A stretch of DNA of 64,000 nt, from assembly GCF_017741815.1 (NCBI RefSeq), contig NZ_JAGHMF010000008.1, positions 1 through 64,000 of the forward strand, written 5' to 3'. This document shows, one piece after another, positions 8,275-15,958 of this stretch. The notes under the pieces were generated by a model. It made no database searches, was not told the DNA's origin, and saw only the letters and a program-made list of their open reading frames with translations. Origin of the DNA: Rhizobium sp. 16-488-2b (GTDB lineage: Bacteria > Pseudomonadota > Alphaproteobacteria > Rhizobiales > Rhizobiaceae). Every line of letters begins with the position of its first letter. Position 1 is the first letter of the stretch. The position numbers were made by a program, and so were the translations under genes.

Positions 8275-8565
8275 TCAGCTATCGTCATCCCGGATCGCTG
8301 ACGGGTGCCGCAACAGCGGCGTTATTTCGATCTCCATGAACTTGAACAGCGGCAGTCCGGTCAGAAGCGCATGCAGTTCGGCATGGTTCTGAACGTCGAA
8401 AATGCTGAAATTCGCGTATTCGCCCGCGATGCGCCAGATATGGCGCCACTTGCCGGAGCTCTGCAGTTCCTGGGAATATGCTTTTTCGCGAGCGACGATC
8501 TCCGCCGCTTCGTCCGGCGGCAGATCGCGTGGGATTTTGACGTCCATGCGAACGTGATACAGCAT
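8275..8565 (-). CDS. catC: Muconolactone delta-isomerase
   Basis: The 96-residue protein matches CatC from its start (MLYHVRMDVKIP) through KWRHIWRIAGEYANFSIFDV to the C-terminal LPLFKFMEIEITPL. It isomerises muconolactone to 3-oxoadipate enol-lactone; the family forms small alpha/beta-barrel multimers. The start at 8565 follows AAGGAG; the longer frame from 8631 would overlap catB. Nine bases separate it from catB, so the two are surely co-transcribed. Confidence 0.95.
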   Translation of the reverse strand: MLYHVRMDVKIPRDLPPDEAAEIVAREKAYSQELQSSGKWRHIWRIAGEYANFSIFDVQNHAELHALLTGLPLFKFMEIEITPLLRHPSAIRDDDS

Positions 8566-8575
8566 ATCGTCTCCT

Positions 8576-9745
8576 TCACTTTCTTCGGGTGAGGCCATCT
8601 CGGGCGAAGAACGCAATGCGATCGTCATCAAGCTCGATACCGAGGCCTGGCCCGACAGGCACGGTCAATTCGAAATCGCTGTAATCCAGCGGTGTTCGCA
8701 GGATGTCCTCCGTCAAAAGCAGCGGCCCGAACAGTTCCGTGCCCCATTGCAAATGCGCGAGGGTGGCGAAAAGGTGTGCCGACGCAATCGTGCCGACAGC
8801 CCCTTCCAGCATCGTGCCGCCATAAACGCCGATCCCGGCCGCATCCGCGATGGCGGCGACGCGCTGGGCGTTGAAAAGGCCACCACTCTGTTCGATCTTG
8901 ATTGCGAAAACATCGACGCCGGAAACCCGCGCGATCTCGAAGGCCGATTCCGGTCCGGTCAGGGACTCATCCGCCATGAGCGCGACGGGAAAGCGTCTTG
9001 CCAGGCGTTTCAGGGCCGCGGCCGAGGCAACCGGTTGCTCGACCAGTTCGCAGCCCGCATCGGCCAGCGCCGCCATTCCGTAGGCGGCCTCCCCTTCGCT
9101 CCAGGCCATGTTGACGTCGACACGCACTGCCGCCCTGTCACCGAGCGCACGCTTGATGGCAGCGACATGACCGATGTCCTCCTCGATCGCCTTGGCGCCG
9201 ATCTTGAGCTTGAAGATCCGGTGACGGCGCAGGTCGAGCATATGCTCGGCCTCAGCGATATCCTTTTTCGTGTCGCCCGAGGCAAGCGTCCATGCGACCG
9301 GCACGCGGTCGCGCCGCCGCCCCCCGAGAAGCTCGCTGACCGGAAGGCCAAGTCGCTTGCCATGGGCGTCGAGAAGCGCGGTCTCGACGGCGCTCTTGGC
9401 AAAGCGGTTTTCCTTCACCATCTTGCCGATACGCGCCATCAGCATCTGGATGCGCGTTGCATCCTGCCCGATCAGGACCGGCGCAAAATAGGTATCGATG
9501 GCGACCTTCATCGTTTCCGGGCTTTCGCCGCCATAGGCGAGACCACCGATCGTCGTGCCTTCGCCGATACCCCAGACACCGTCGCTGCAATGAATTCTCA
9601 CCAGCATCAGGGTCTGGCCGTTCATCGTCGCGACAGCGAGTTTGTGCGGGCGGATGGTTGGCAGATCGACAAGCAGCGTCTCGATACGCTCGATGACGGG
9701 AGCGGTCGAGAATGTCGGGGCGAGAGAGGCGAGTGTGGTGTTCAT
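8576..9745 (-). CDS. catB: Muconate cycloisomerase
   Basis: A 389-residue enolase-superfamily enzyme. Visible catalytic features are the KLK motif in HRIFKLKIG (general base), the metal-binding series VDVNMAW, LVEQPV and LMADESL, and the second Lys in AIKIEQSGG. The capping domain occupies roughly residues 15-145. It converts cis,cis-muconate to muconolactone. First gene of the cat operon, divergent from catR across a 159-bp region containing a CatR-type operator. Confidence 0.94.
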   Translation of the reverse strand: MNTTLASLAPTFSTAPVIERIETLLVDLPTIRPHKLAVATMNGQTLMLVRIHCSDGVWGIGEGTTIGGLAYGGESPETMKVAIDTYFAPVLIGQDATRIQMLMARIGKMVKENRFAKSAVETALLDAHGKRLGLPVSELLGGRRRDRVPVAWTLASGDTKKDIAEAEHMLDLRRHRIFKLKIGAKAIEEDIGHVAAIKRALGDRAAVRVDVNMAWSEGEAAYGMAALADAGCELVEQPVASAAALKRLARRFPVALMADESLTGPESAFEIARVSGVDVFAIKIEQSGGLFNAQRVAAIADAAGIGVYGGTMLEGAVGTIASAHLFATLAHLQWGTELFGPLLLTEDILRTPLDYSDFELTVPVGPGLGIELDDDRIAFFARDGLTRRK

Positions 9746-9802
9746 GACGGCAAGATTGCGCCTGACAGACAGTCGCGTCCAACACCGTTTAAATCTAATA
9801 CG

Positions 9803-9817
9803 ATACTTTTAAAGTAT
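9803..9817. promoter_or_regulatory. CatR/BenM-type operator in the catB-catR intergenic region
   Basis: ATAC (9803-9806), seven bases, then GTAT (9814-9817) is a perfect match to the ATAC-N7-GTAT site recognised by BenM/CatM-type LysR regulators that sense cis,cis-muconate. Additional ATAC half-sites occur at 9798-9801 and 9823-9826, consistent with a multi-site LysR operator. It lies 58 bp upstream of catB and 88 bp upstream of catR. Confidence 0.75.
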
Positions 9818-9904
9818 GATGCATACGATATGATCGGCCCTGCGGCGGATTTTCACGGCAACATACCCTTTGCCGCAGAATGACCGCGCCTAAGGGAGCC
9901 ATCC

Positions 9905-10801
9905 ATGGATCTGCGCCAACTTCGCTATTTCATCGCCGTCGCACGCGAGCGCAATTTCACCCGCGCTGCGCAGGAGCTGAACATCGCCCAGCCACCGCTC
10001 AGCCGGCAGATACAATTGCTCGAGGAGGAGTTGGGGGTCGCACTCGTCATCCGCAGCAGTCGTCCTGTCAGGCTGACGGATGCCGGACGCCTTTTCTACG
10101 AACAGGCACTACAGGTGCTCGGACGAGTGGAACAGATGCGGACTGCGACGCGCCGGGTCGGGCTGAAGCAGAACAGCGTCTTCTCCATCGGCTTTGTCGC
10201 ATCCACTCTCTATAGCGGACTGCCATCCCTTGTCAGGAAGCTGCGCCAACAGGCGCCGGAGCTGGATATACAGCTGCTTGAGATGCTCTCCATCCAGCAG
10301 ATACCGGCCTTGAAGGAAGGGCGGATCGATGTGGGTTTTGCCCGTTTGCGCCACAGCGATCCGAATGTCGTTGAAACGGTGCTTTACGAAGAAAGGCTGA
10401 TGGTGGCTGTGCCCAAGGGAACACCGCTTGCGGTATCGACAGCTCCGGTCTCCCTGAAGGAATTGAGCGGTCAGATGATCATCGTCTATCCGAAGGAACC
10501 ACGCCCAAGCTACGCCGATCAGATCCTGAACATTTTGCAGGCAGACGATGTGCGCCCTGCCGGCGTGTACGAGGTGCGTGAAATCCAGACCGCTCTCGGT
10601 CTCGTGGCCACCGAAGCCGGGATATGCATCATCCCGTCTTCGGCCCGTCAGATGCGTTCCGACGTCCACTACCGCGCGATCAAGGAAAAACACGCGACCT
10701 CACCGATAATCCTCAATCATCGCCTGGCCGACGGTTCGCGCCATATCGCGCTCCTCAAGCAGTTGATCCGGGATGGCGGCGACTTCTCGAATACGGAGTG
10801 A
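9905..10801 (+). CDS. catR: LysR-type activator of catechol degradation
   Basis: A 298-residue LysR regulator: winged helix-turn-helix at about 1-60 (LRYFIAVARERNFTRAAQELNIAQPPLSRQI), then an effector-binding domain from about 90. The sequence resembles CatR/BenM/CatM, including the RHSDPNVVETVLYEE region of the effector domain. It is divergent from catB and shares an operator region with the consensus site, so muconate-responsive activation of catBCA-pcaD and negative autoregulation are expected from the family. ATG 9905 is the natural start. Confidence 0.88.
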   Translation: MDLRQLRYFIAVARERNFTRAAQELNIAQPPLSRQIQLLEEELGVALVIRSSRPVRLTDAGRLFYEQALQVLGRVEQMRTATRRVGLKQNSVFSIGFVASTLYSGLPSLVRKLRQQAPELDIQLLEMLSIQQIPALKEGRIDVGFARLRHSDPNVVETVLYEERLMVAVPKGTPLAVSTAPVSLKELSGQMIIVYPKEPRPSYADQILNILQADDVRPAGVYEVREIQTALGLVATEAGICIIPSSARQMRSDVHYRAIKEKHATSPIILNHRLADGSRHIALLKQLIRDGGDFSNTE

Positions 10802-10813
10802 TCGTGTCCGCGC

Positions 10814-11857
10814 TTACGGTTTCGGCTGGGACAACGCCTTGTTGACCGCCGGCATGACTTCGGTGGCGAGCAGCTCGATGGCGTCCGCGACCTTGGGATA
10901 AGGCAGGCCGCCGATATCGAGCTGTGCCATGAAGCGGTCGTGCCCGAACAGCTCATGCTCGTAGAGGACCTTGTCGATGATCTGTTGCGGGCTGCCGACG
11001 AAGAGCGGCCCGTGAGGAGCCCGAAGGCGCTCGTAATCGTCACGCGAAACCTTCCAGCCATCGTCGCCGGCGGGCAGGTTGTGGCCGATATAGCGGGCGT
11101 AATAGGGATAAAATTCGTTACGCGCGTCTTGCGAGTCTTTCTGGACATGGAAATGCGCCGAAATCGCAACCTTTTCCGCGCCGGCCTCATGCCCCGCCTC
11201 CAGCCAGGATTGGCGGTAGAGATCGATGAATGGTTTGAAGCGCTGCGGCGGACTGCCGATATTGGCAAGATTGAGCGGCAATCCGGCGCGACCGGCACGT
11301 ACGGCGCTGGCCGGCGTGCCGCCGGCGCCGATCCAGATCTTCGACTGCGCGCTTGGCAGCGGACGCGGGGCGATCACGGCTTCGCGCAGGGCGGAGCGAA
11401 ACCGGCCATCCCACGTGATGCACTCGCTTTGGGCGATCTTCAGAAACAGGTCGAGTTTCTCGTCATAGAGAGCCTCGTAGTCATTCAGATCGTAGCCGAA
11501 CAGCGGGAAGGATTCGATAAATGCGCCGCGTCCGACGGTGATTTCCGCCCTGCCGTCCGACAGAAGATCCGTCGTCGCGAACTGCTCGAAAAGTCTGACG
11601 GGATCGTTGGACGAAAGAATGGTGACAGCCGTCGTCAGGGCTATCGATCGGGTGGCATTGGCCAGCGCGCCGAGAACCACTTCCGGTGAGGAGATGGCGT
11701 AATCGGGACGATGGTGCTCGCCGATGCCGAAGACCGCGAGGCCGGCTTCATCGGCGAGTTTCGCGGCTGCGACGATTTCCGAGAGGCGCTGGCGCGATGC
11801 CTCGGGACCACGCGTGCCAAGGGGCAAGTCGCCGAATGTATAAAGGCCGAATTCCAT
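10814..11857 (-). CDS. LLM-class flavin-dependent oxidoreductase
   Basis: A 347-residue luciferase-like monooxygenase. The start (MEFGLYTFGD), the FGIGEHHRPDYAISSP stretch, VGRGAFIESFPLFGYD and the IWIGAGGTPASAVRAG motif that binds the flavin phosphate are typical of the family, which uses FMNH2 or F420H2. ATG 11857 is preferred over ATG 11869, although neither has a strong ribosome site. It ends 12 bp from the catR stop. The same-strand neighbours are an exported isochorismatase-fold protein and a reductase, so together they may be a small oxidative module. Substrate unknown. Confidence 0.8.
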   Translation of the reverse strand: MEFGLYTFGDLPLGTRGPEASRQRLSEIVAAAKLADEAGLAVFGIGEHHRPDYAISSPEVVLGALANATRSIALTTAVTILSSNDPVRLFEQFATTDLLSDGRAEITVGRGAFIESFPLFGYDLNDYEALYDEKLDLFLKIAQSECITWDGRFRSALREAVIAPRPLPSAQSKIWIGAGGTPASAVRAGRAGLPLNLANIGSPPQRFKPFIDLYRQSWLEAGHEAGAEKVAISAHFHVQKDSQDARNEFYPYYARYIGHNLPAGDDGWKVSRDDYERLRAPHGPLFVGSPQQIIDKVLYEHELFGHDRFMAQLDIGGLPYPKVADAIELLATEVMPAVNKALSQPKP

Positions 11858-11892
11858 ATCGCAGATCATTTCCGAAAAGATTGGATCGAAGG

Positions 11893-11920
11893 GGGCGCAT
11901 CTCGTCGATGCGCCCGTTTT
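11893..11920 (+). terminator. Intrinsic-terminator-like hairpin oriented against the local genes
   Basis: GGGCGCATC (11893-11901) and GATGCGCCC (11907-11915) form a perfect 9-bp stem with a TCGTC loop followed by GTTTTCT on the plus strand. The flanking genes are on the minus strand, where no T-tract follows the stem. It would stop antisense transcription or act only as an mRNA structure. Confidence 0.5.
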
Positions 11921-11942
11921 CTGTCAGCACGCGAAGTGTCGA

Positions 11943-12770
11943 TTACTTCACCATGCCGAACGGGTCGGGCACGGTGCGCGTGTTGGCATTGCTCCAGAAG
12001 TTCTGGACGACCCAGCCATATTCAGGAAGGCCATTGACGAACGGTGCAAGCATGTCGTTGCCGGACGGGAGCTTCCAGTCAGCCTGAAGTTCGGCCCCGA
12101 GCGCATAGACCGTCTCGAGCTGGGCACCGGCGCCACTCATGCGCGACATTGCCGCATCCGCTTCATAATCGCTCCAGGCACCGGAGGCATCGATGACCGG
12201 GAAGACCTGATACCCATCATTGATCAGCGACAGCGTCGGGAAGGCTACGCAGGTGCCGATCGTGACACCCGAAATGATGATGTGGGTGCGTCCGGTCTTC
12301 TTCAGCAGGTCGAGGAGCGCCTTGCGGAAGGTCGGATCCTCGTAGGCGTTGATGATGCCGGTCCGGCGGATGATCGGCTGATCCGGAAAGGTCTCTTTCA
12401 GTTCAGGAAGCATATCGCCGTTCTGCCACTGGGCGTTCGACGTTGTCAGCAGCACCGGGATCTTCAGCGCCTTGGCCATCTGGGCCAGTGCTACCACGTT
12501 GCCCTTATAGGCGGAGGCGTTCTTGAAATCGCGAACCGAAGCCATCAGGCCGACCTGGTGGTCGATGAACAGCATGACGCTGTTTTCCGGCGTCGGCTTG
12601 TCATATGCGAACCGGCCTGCCTGACGCGCCTGGGCGGGCGTTGATTGAAGCGCTTGCACGCCGTCCTTGATCGAGCTGACAATGTCGGCCGGCCGGTCCT
12701 GGGCAAGAGCGAGTGTCGAGACGCTTGCGAGCGCGATGGCGCCGACAACCGACTTCAGGGCATGTCTCAT
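11943..12770 (-). CDS. Exported isochorismatase-family cysteine hydrolase
   Basis: The 275-residue protein begins with a Sec-type signal peptide (MRHALK, a hydrophobic core, likely cleavage after ALA at 23). The rest is an isochorismatase fold: nucleation Asp70 in MLFIDHQVG, and the catalytic Cys region VTIGTCVAFP following a beta-strand. Most members of this superfamily are cytosolic, so export is notable. ATG 12770 has GGAG upstream; the longer frame would place the signal internally. The substrate could be an amide or an imide; nothing decides. It is flanked by a luciferase-like enzyme and a nucleotide-dependent reductase on the same strand. Confidence 0.75.
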   Translation of the reverse strand: MRHALKSVVGAIALASVSTLALAQDRPADIVSSIKDGVQALQSTPAQARQAGRFAYDKPTPENSVMLFIDHQVGLMASVRDFKNASAYKGNVVALAQMAKALKIPVLLTTSNAQWQNGDMLPELKETFPDQPIIRRTGIINAYEDPTFRKALLDLLKKTGRTHIIISGVTIGTCVAFPTLSLINDGYQVFPVIDASGAWSDYEADAAMSRMSGAGAQLETVYALGAELQADWKLPSGNDMLAPFVNGLPEYGWVVQNFWSNANTRTVPDPFGMVK

Positions 12771-12819
12771 GTTAAACTCCCGTGTGAGAAGAAGACTGCG
12801 AAGTGGCTGAATGTCCGGC

Positions 12820-13452
12820 TCAGGCAATGCCCGACCATGTCGGAGCGATCGCCGTTCCGAAACCCTGGCCGTAGCCGAGCGAAATGTTGAGGCCGGCGAC
12901 CGGCTCCAGGTAGCGGGCCTGCTTCAGGGCGCCCGTCTTGACGGGCTTGAGGCCAATCTTCACCACGAGATCTGCCACCGTGTCGTTGGCGGCTGCGTCA
13001 TCGCCTGCGATGAAGACGGTGGCAGCGGCGCCGCCGACCTTTCCGCCGCCCTGGAGAACCTGGGCGAACAGCGTGTTGAATGCCTTGACCACGCGGGCGC
13101 CGGTCGCGATGTCTGCGATCTGCGCGGCCGCGCTGGTGCCATGGCCAATGGTCAAGCCCATGTAATCCGCGGTCAACGGGTTGGTGATGTCGATAAGGAT
13201 CTTGCCGGACAGGTCGCCGGCGGCCTTGAGCGCATCGGCGGCTGCATCGTAAGGCACGGCAAGAATGACGACGTCCTTCTTGGCGACGGCATGGGCGATA
13301 TCGGAAGCGTCAACGCCATTGCCGAGCGCCGCGACGGCCTCCGTTCCCTTCTCCACGGTGCGTGCACCGAGCGTAACGGCTATGCCGGCCTGTGAAAAAA
13401 GCCCGGCAAGTCCCTTGGCCATGTTGCCGGTACCGATGATTGCGATGGACAT
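12820..13452 (-). CDS. NADPH-dependent F420 reductase-like oxidoreductase
   Basis: A 210-residue Rossmann-fold protein with an N-terminal dinucleotide motif GTGNMAKGL and the ILIDITNPLT segment typical of the F420-dependent NADP oxidoreductase (NADPH-F420 reductase-like) family. Rhizobial genomes are not known for making F420, so this is more likely an NADP-dependent reductase of unknown substrate. Start ATG 13452 has AAGGAG upstream, whereas a GTG at 13461 sits too close to it. Next to the exported isochorismatase-fold gene on the same strand. Confidence 0.75.
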   Translation of the reverse strand: MSIAIIGTGNMAKGLAGLFSQAGIAVTLGARTVEKGTEAVAALGNGVDASDIAHAVAKKDVVILAVPYDAAADALKAAGDLSGKILIDITNPLTADYMGLTIGHGTSAAAQIADIATGARVVKAFNTLFAQVLQGGGKVGGAAATVFIAGDDAAANDTVADLVVKIGLKPVKTGALKQARYLEPVAGLNISLGYGQGFGTAIAPTWSGIA

Positions 13453-13558
13453 GAAAGACACTCCTTGTTGCCTTGTTGGAATAAAAGGAGCTTATTTCGG
13501 TTCCATTTTGATCACCATCCCATCATTTAGCCGCGCTATGTTTCCATTTAGGAAACGA

Positions 13559-14473
13559 TCACCAACCGCGGTCCCATTCCGGTTTCCCGCGCAAGCGGGC
13601 AGCAAGGTGATCGAGCAACACTCTGATCTTGGGTGCCAGATGCCTTGACGGCGGATAGAGCGCATGGACGCCAAGGGGCGTCATTTCGACATCGGCAAGG
13701 ATAGGAACGACCGAGCCTTCGCGAATGAAAGGACCGGCGATAAAGCTGGGGACGCGGGCAATGCCCAGCCCGGCAACTGCCGCCCCGAGACAGGCTTCGC
13801 CATCGGAAAAGCTCAGGCGCCCGGATACATTGGCGATAGCGGCTTCGTTGATATCGTGCTTCTTGAAGCGCCAGGCGTTCGGATCACGAAAATTCATGTC
13901 GATGATGCATTCGTGCTCGCTCAGAGCCTTCAGACTTGAAGGCGTTCCATGACGCTCGAGATAGGCCGGAGCGGCCACGATCACGAAACGCGCATCGCAG
14001 ATCTTTCGGGCAATCAGGGTGGAGTCCGACGGCGTGCCGATCCTGACGGCCATGTCGAACCCTTCGTCGATCAGGTTCACGACCCGATCGGAAAAACTGA
14101 CATCCAGCTGGATCTCGGGATAATCGGCAGCAAAATCATAGAGGAGTGGGGCGAGGCAGATCGTGCCGAAGGACATCGGCGCGGTCAGGCGGATTTTTCC
14201 CGTTGGCAAACCGGAGGCATTGCGCACCGAGGCATCGACCAGAGCGATTTCCTCCATGAGGCCCTTCATCCGATCGTAATAGGCTCGCCCGACCTCGGTG
14301 GGCGACAGAGCCCTGCTCGACCGGTTGATCAACTGAACCCCAAGGTCCGCTTCCAGCTTGGACACGAGTTTGGAGGCCTGACTGGTACTTGTTCCAAGTC
14401 GACGGGCAGCACCCGCAAAACTTCCCACATCCAGCACCGTGATGAACATGCGGTCACAATCAAAACGGTCCAA
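13559..14473 (-). CDS. LysR-type transcriptional regulator (TTG start)
   Basis: LysR regulator with an N-terminal winged helix (FITVLDVGSFAGAARRLGTS, about residues 9-28) and an effector domain with the VNLIDEGFDMAVRIG signature of the large aromatic/oxidative LysR subgroup. The natural start appears to be TTG at 14473: GGAGG lies eight bases upstream and gives LDRFDCDRMF, the normal LysR N-terminus of 304 residues. The longer ATG frame from 14551 adds 26 atypical residues. It lies upstream of the reductase/isochorismatase/LLM genes on the same strand and may regulate them. Confidence 0.85.
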   Translation of the reverse strand: MDRFDCDRMFITVLDVGSFAGAARRLGTSTSQASKLVSKLEADLGVQLINRSSRALSPTEVGRAYYDRMKGLMEEIALVDASVRNASGLPTGKIRLTAPMSFGTICLAPLLYDFAADYPEIQLDVSFSDRVVNLIDEGFDMAVRIGTPSDSTLIARKICDARFVIVAAPAYLERHGTPSSLKALSEHECIIDMNFRDPNAWRFKKHDINEAAIANVSGRLSFSDGEACLGAAVAGLGIARVPSFIAGPFIREGSVVPILADVEMTPLGVHALYPPSRHLAPKIRVLLDHLAARLRGKPEWDRGW

Positions 14474-14535
14474 TCGAATATCCTCCAGATGCAACCTATT
14501 ACTCGCAGCAGCAAAGACAACTGCCGGCCACAACG

Positions 14536-14567
14536 CAATAGAGCGGCTCACGCCGCTCTATTGTTTT
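14536..14567 (+). terminator. Strong plus-strand intrinsic terminator hairpin
   Basis: A perfect 12-bp stem (14536-14547 with 14552-14563) and TCAC tetraloop followed by TTTTC. This is a textbook rho-independent terminator for plus-strand transcription, yet the genes on both sides (dehydrogenase operon and LysR) are on the minus strand. On the minus strand the stem is followed by CGTTGTGG, so termination would be weaker there. Confidence 0.6.
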
Positions 14568-14634
14568 CTACCTCACACGATTTCCTATCCCCATCATGAC
14601 CGTTATCGGCACATCGAGAGATCTCATCGGCAGA

Positions 14635-15954
14635 TCAGTGTGGTGTCTGCATCTTCTCATTGGCGCCCAAGAATTCGCGAAGACGAGCCACTTCCCCCTG
14701 TTCAACGGGTGCAGCAGCATTGCCCCAGGAATTGCGGACATAGTTTAGAACATCGGCAACCTGTCGATCATCCATCTTCCAGTCGAACGCCGGCATGCCC
14801 GCAGCCGTCTGGCGATCATGCGTATGCGCTGCACGGGCACCGCGCAACATGGCATGGATGAGGCTCGTGGCATCATCCGCCAGAAGTCCGTGGTTCGACT
14901 TGAAGGCCGGGACCATGCCCTCGATGCCCTCACCCTCAAGACCGTGGCACGCCGAGCAATTGACTTCATAGGCCAGGGCCGCTTTCACCATTGCTGGCGT
15001 TCCGGTCGGCATGGCCACCGCAGCCTTTGCCGGCGAGGCCGGAAGAGACTTGAGGTATGTGCCGATTGCCAGCGCGTCGGCATCGGTGAAGTACTGCGTC
15101 GAATGTTCGACGGCCTCCGCCATCGGACCTGCGGCGACAGCCGTCCCGTCGGAGCCGGTTTTCAAATAGTTGGCGATATCCTGCGCCGAGGACGAGCCCA
15201 GGCCGACATGCGGGTTGGGGGTGAGATCGGGCGCGAACCATTCACCGATATTGCCGCCCTGCAGATAGGCCGAGCTCATTTCGGCGCCCAGAGCGTTGCG
15301 TGGCGTATGGCAGGCGGCGCAGTGACCGCCGCCGTCGACGATATATTTGCCGCGGTTCCAGGCTTCGTCCTTGCCGCCATCGGCGGTGAAGCCGGTATTG
15401 TCGAAGAACAGCATGTCCCATCCGGCCATCGCGAGACGGATGTTGAAGGGGAAGTTCATGCCGGCATTTTCGTCGATGTCGTTCTTCACCGGCGCAACCG
15501 TCGACATATAGGCCCACAGGTCGTGCATGTCCTGATCGGTATATTTGCGATAGGCGGTGAACGGCATGGCCGGGTACAGCATGCCGTGCTGGCCCATGCC
15601 CTGGCGAACGGCGTTGAAGAAGTCGCGCTCGGTCATGTTGCCGATGCCGGTTTGGGCATCGGGCGTGATGTTGGAGCTTATCAGCGTGCCGAATGGCGTC
15701 TTGATCTCGTAGCCGCCGGCAAAGCTGCCGCTTTCGCGGGTGTGGCAGGCCGCGCAGTCGCCCAGCCGCATCACATATTCGCCGCGCTTGATCGCCTCTG
15801 CATCGGTGCTCTTGAACTCGGCGAGAGGCGTGGTGTCGTCGGCAACCGCCGAAGCCATGGTGTTGAGGCTGTTCCACGCCCACCAGCCGGCGCCGGCTGC
15901 TGCAACCACGGCGATGACGGCAATGCCGCCACCGATCTTTTTCCAGTTTGCCAT
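14635..15954 (-). CDS. Membrane-anchored tri-haem cytochrome c subunit of a sugar/alcohol dehydrogenase
   Basis: The 439-residue protein has an N-terminal hydrophobic anchor or signal (about 8-27) and three c-type haem sites: CAACH at 67-71, CAACH at 212-216 and CSACH at 333-337. This is the cytochrome subunit architecture of gluconate 2-dehydrogenase, sorbitol dehydrogenase and fructose dehydrogenase, which pass electrons to quinol oxidases. It is four bases downstream of the GMC flavoprotein stop. Functions in the periplasm with the two preceding genes. Confidence 0.9.
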   Translation of the reverse strand: MANWKKIGGGIAVIAVVAAAGAGWWAWNSLNTMASAVADDTTPLAEFKSTDAEAIKRGEYVMRLGDCAACHTRESGSFAGGYEIKTPFGTLISSNITPDAQTGIGNMTERDFFNAVRQGMGQHGMLYPAMPFTAYRKYTDQDMHDLWAYMSTVAPVKNDIDENAGMNFPFNIRLAMAGWDMLFFDNTGFTADGGKDEAWNRGKYIVDGGGHCAACHTPRNALGAEMSSAYLQGGNIGEWFAPDLTPNPHVGLGSSSAQDIANYLKTGSDGTAVAAGPMAEAVEHSTQYFTDADALAIGTYLKSLPASPAKAAVAMPTGTPAMVKAALAYEVNCSACHGLEGEGIEGMVPAFKSNHGLLADDATSLIHAMLRGARAAHTHDRQTAAGMPAFDWKMDDRQVADVLNYVRNSWGNAAAPVEQGEVARLREFLGANEKMQTPH

Positions 15955-15958
15955 GATC

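Noticed and set aside
12820..13452. True coenzyme F420 metabolism
   Set aside because: The reductase-like gene has the fold, but no F420 biosynthesis gene is present here and the family includes many F420-independent proteins, so F420 use is not claimed.
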